DNA of 7,343 bases from Gammaproteobacteria bacterium. Its GTDB lineage: Bacteria > Gemmatimonadota > Gemmatimonadetes > Longimicrobiales > Gaopeijiaceae. How positions within the stretch are numbered: the first letter of the stretch is position 1; each line of letters opens with the position of its first letter. This document shows, piece by piece, positions 6,235 to 7,343 of this stretch. The stretch covers positions 1 to 7,343 of the forward strand of contig VYDD01000168.1 in assembly GCA_009843625.1 (NCBI GenBank), given 5' to 3'. A model generated the notes under the pieces. That model was not told where the DNA came from and made no database searches. It worked only from the letters and a program-made list of their open reading frames with translations. Both the position numbers and the translations under genes were made by a program.

Positions 6235-7343
6235 TCAGCCGCGCGGATCGATGCCTCCCAACACCCCTGACCGATCGGCGGGGCTACGGTACTGGATGGC
6301 CTCCGCGACGTGTGAAGCACCTACGCGCTCGCTCTCGCACAGGTCGGCGATGGTGCGAGCCACGCGCAGAATCCGGTGATGGCCGCGTGCCGAGAGGCCC
6401 AGAGCGCGCACGGCCCCGCGCAGCAGCCGGCGACCTTCCGACCCCGGCAAGCACCAGCGGCGCATCTCCCTGGATCCGAGGCGGCCGTTGAAGAGAGCGG
6501 TCCCGTTCCGGCTTCCGCGCTGCTGTTGCCGGCGCAGGGCGCCCGCGACCTGCGCACGTGACTCCAGGCTCGTCATCCCGGTGGTGCGCCCATGGAGTTC
6601 CTCGATCGGCACGGCCGGGATGTGCACATGGAGGTCGACGCGATCCAGCAACGGCCCGGACACCCGGTTGCGATAGCGGCGGATGGTGGCCTCGGTGCAG
6701 GAGCAGCGTCCCGATCCATCACCGTTGAAGCCGCACGGACAGGGATTCATCGCGGCGACCAGGGTGAAGCGGCAGGGATAGGTCACCGCCTGACTGGCAC
6801 GCGAGATCGTAACTACTTCGTCCTCCAGTGGTTGCCGCAGGGCTTCGAGCACGTTCCGGCGGAACTCCGGAAGCTCGTCGAGAAAGAGGACCCCCTGATG
6901 CGCGAGGCTGACTTCGCCGGGTCGCGGCACGCGGCCACCGCCGACCAGTCCGGCGTCGCTGATGGTGTGGTGGGGGGCACGGAACGGGCGGCGCGTCACA
7001 AGCGCCTCTCCGGGGGGCAGGCGTCCGGCCACGGAATGCACCTTCGTCGCCTCCACCGCCTCCTGCAGCTCGAGTGGCGGGAGGATTCCCGGCAGGCGCC
7101 GCGCGAGCATGGTCTTCCCCGCTCCGGGCGGCCCGGTCAGCAGCAGATTGTGCCCTCCCGCGGCAGCCACCACAAGCGCGCGCTTGGCATGGGCCTGACC
7201 CCGGACGTCGGCCAGGTCCGGCGCGTCCTCGGCGCTACCGCCCAGAAGGGCGATGCCGTCCACTGTGGCCGGGCTGATCGGGCCGCTCCCGGTCAGATGC
7301 CGGATCACTTCCGGCAGGCACGACGCCCCGATCACCTCCACCG
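6235..7343 (-). CDS. YifB/ComM family AAA+ ATPase (Mg-chelatase-like), 5' end outside window
   Basis: The visible 369 or so codons are the C-terminal two thirds of a protein that is usually about 500 residues, and the frame is open to the right edge. The GTG at 7341 is internal: VEVIGASCLPEVIRHLTG matches the end of the N-terminal (Lon-like/ChlI) domain, which is cut off. Numbering from that codon: Walker A GPPGAGKT is at 70-77 in LLLTGPPGAGKTMLAR, just after LADVRGQAHAKRAL. Walker B GVLFLDELPEF is at 150-160. A sensor-1-like Asn199 sits in AAMNPCPCGF, and a four-Cys cluster (201, 203, 213, 215) may bind zinc. The C-terminal Mg_chelatase helical domain ends ASHVAEAIQYRS. ComM in naturally competent bacteria is a hexameric helicase that promotes branch migration of incoming DNA; the function of other YifB members is less certain. 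It is convergent with the signalling operon and probably unrelated to it. Confidence 0.93.
   Translation of the reverse strand, partial: VEVIGASCLPEVIRHLTGSGPISPATVDGIALLGGSAEDAPDLADVRGQAHAKRALVVAAAGGHNLLLTGPPGAGKTMLARRLPGILPPLELQEAVEATKVHSVAGRLPPGEALVTRRPFRAPHHTISDAGLVGGGRVPRPGEVSLAHQGVLFLDELPEFRRNVLEALRQPLEDEVVTISRASQAVTYPCRFTLVAAMNPCPCGFNGDGSGRCSCTEATIRRYRNRVSGPLLDRVDLHVHIPAVPIEELHGRTTGMTSLESRAQVAGALRRQQQRGSRNGTALFNGRLGSREMRRWCLPGSEGRRLLRGAVRALGLSARGHHRILRVARTIADLCESERVGASHVAEAIQYRSPADRSGVLGGIDPRG

Noticed and set aside
4920..6320. A 466-codon minus-strand open frame opposite the kinase domain, running into the YifB/ComM-like gene.
   Set aside because: It has the repetitive Val/Asp/Leu/His composition of a reverse-frame shadow and is antisense to intact kinase motifs.
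1..7343. tRNA, rRNA, CRISPR arrays, insertion sequences or long direct repeats.
   Set aside because: No cloverleaf-like segment, regularly spaced repeat, transposase motif or terminal inverted repeat was seen on reading through the window.

Overview
The window is high-GC DNA with tightly packed, overlapping genes and strong G/C preference at third codon positions. The partial gene at the left edge encodes the end of an outer-membrane beta-barrel ending in phenylalanine, so the organism is a diderm (Gram-negative-type) bacterium. The style (RsbU/RsbW/RsbV-like partner switching in a diderm, a signal peptide ending near Leu-Ala-Ala-Gln, very high GC) fits Gemmatimonadota or a related soil or marine phylum. 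That placement is an inference; no marker gene is present.

Layout, left to right. (1) 1-390, plus strand: the last 129 codons of an outer-membrane porin-like protein. (2) 453-1228, minus strand: a two-gene operon of an RsbW/SpoIIAB-like ATP-binding serine kinase (anti-sigma type) followed by an RsbV/SpoIIAA-like STAS antagonist, joined by a GTGA stop/start overlap. (3) 1229-1584: a 356-bp divergent intergenic region that must hold the promoters for both directions. (4) 1585-6191, plus strand: a three-gene operon, with overlaps at each junction, of a REC-PP2C response regulator (RsbU/SpoIIE-type phosphatase), a periplasmic branched-chain-amino-acid-type substrate-binding protein, and a membrane histidine kinase with a long helical TorS-like sensor, HAMP, DHp and ATPase domains. 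(5) 6235-7343, minus strand: the C-terminal two thirds of a YifB/ComM-type AAA+ ATPase, convergent with the operon and cut by the window edge.

The central stretch reads as one complete signalling circuit. A ligand would be bound in the periplasm by the substrate-binding protein and sensed by the kinase. The kinase would phosphorylate Asp57 of the response regulator, activating its fused phosphatase. The phosphatase would dephosphorylate the STAS protein, which would then sequester the RsbW-like kinase and free that kinase's target, probably a sigma factor. No sigma factor gene and no ABC permease or ATPase gene lies in the window. The domain assignments are visible in the sequence; the wiring is inference from known families.

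The main anomaly is that the substrate-binding protein and histidine kinase read as one open frame of 1151 codons (2736-6191). I argue this is not a genuine fusion. A frameshift near 3816-3832 takes the binding protein out of frame just before its C-terminus. In the +1 frame the expected family ending continues and stops at a TGA (3949-3951) that overlaps the kinase ATG (3948-3950) as ATGA. Codon composition and membrane topology both support two separate genes.
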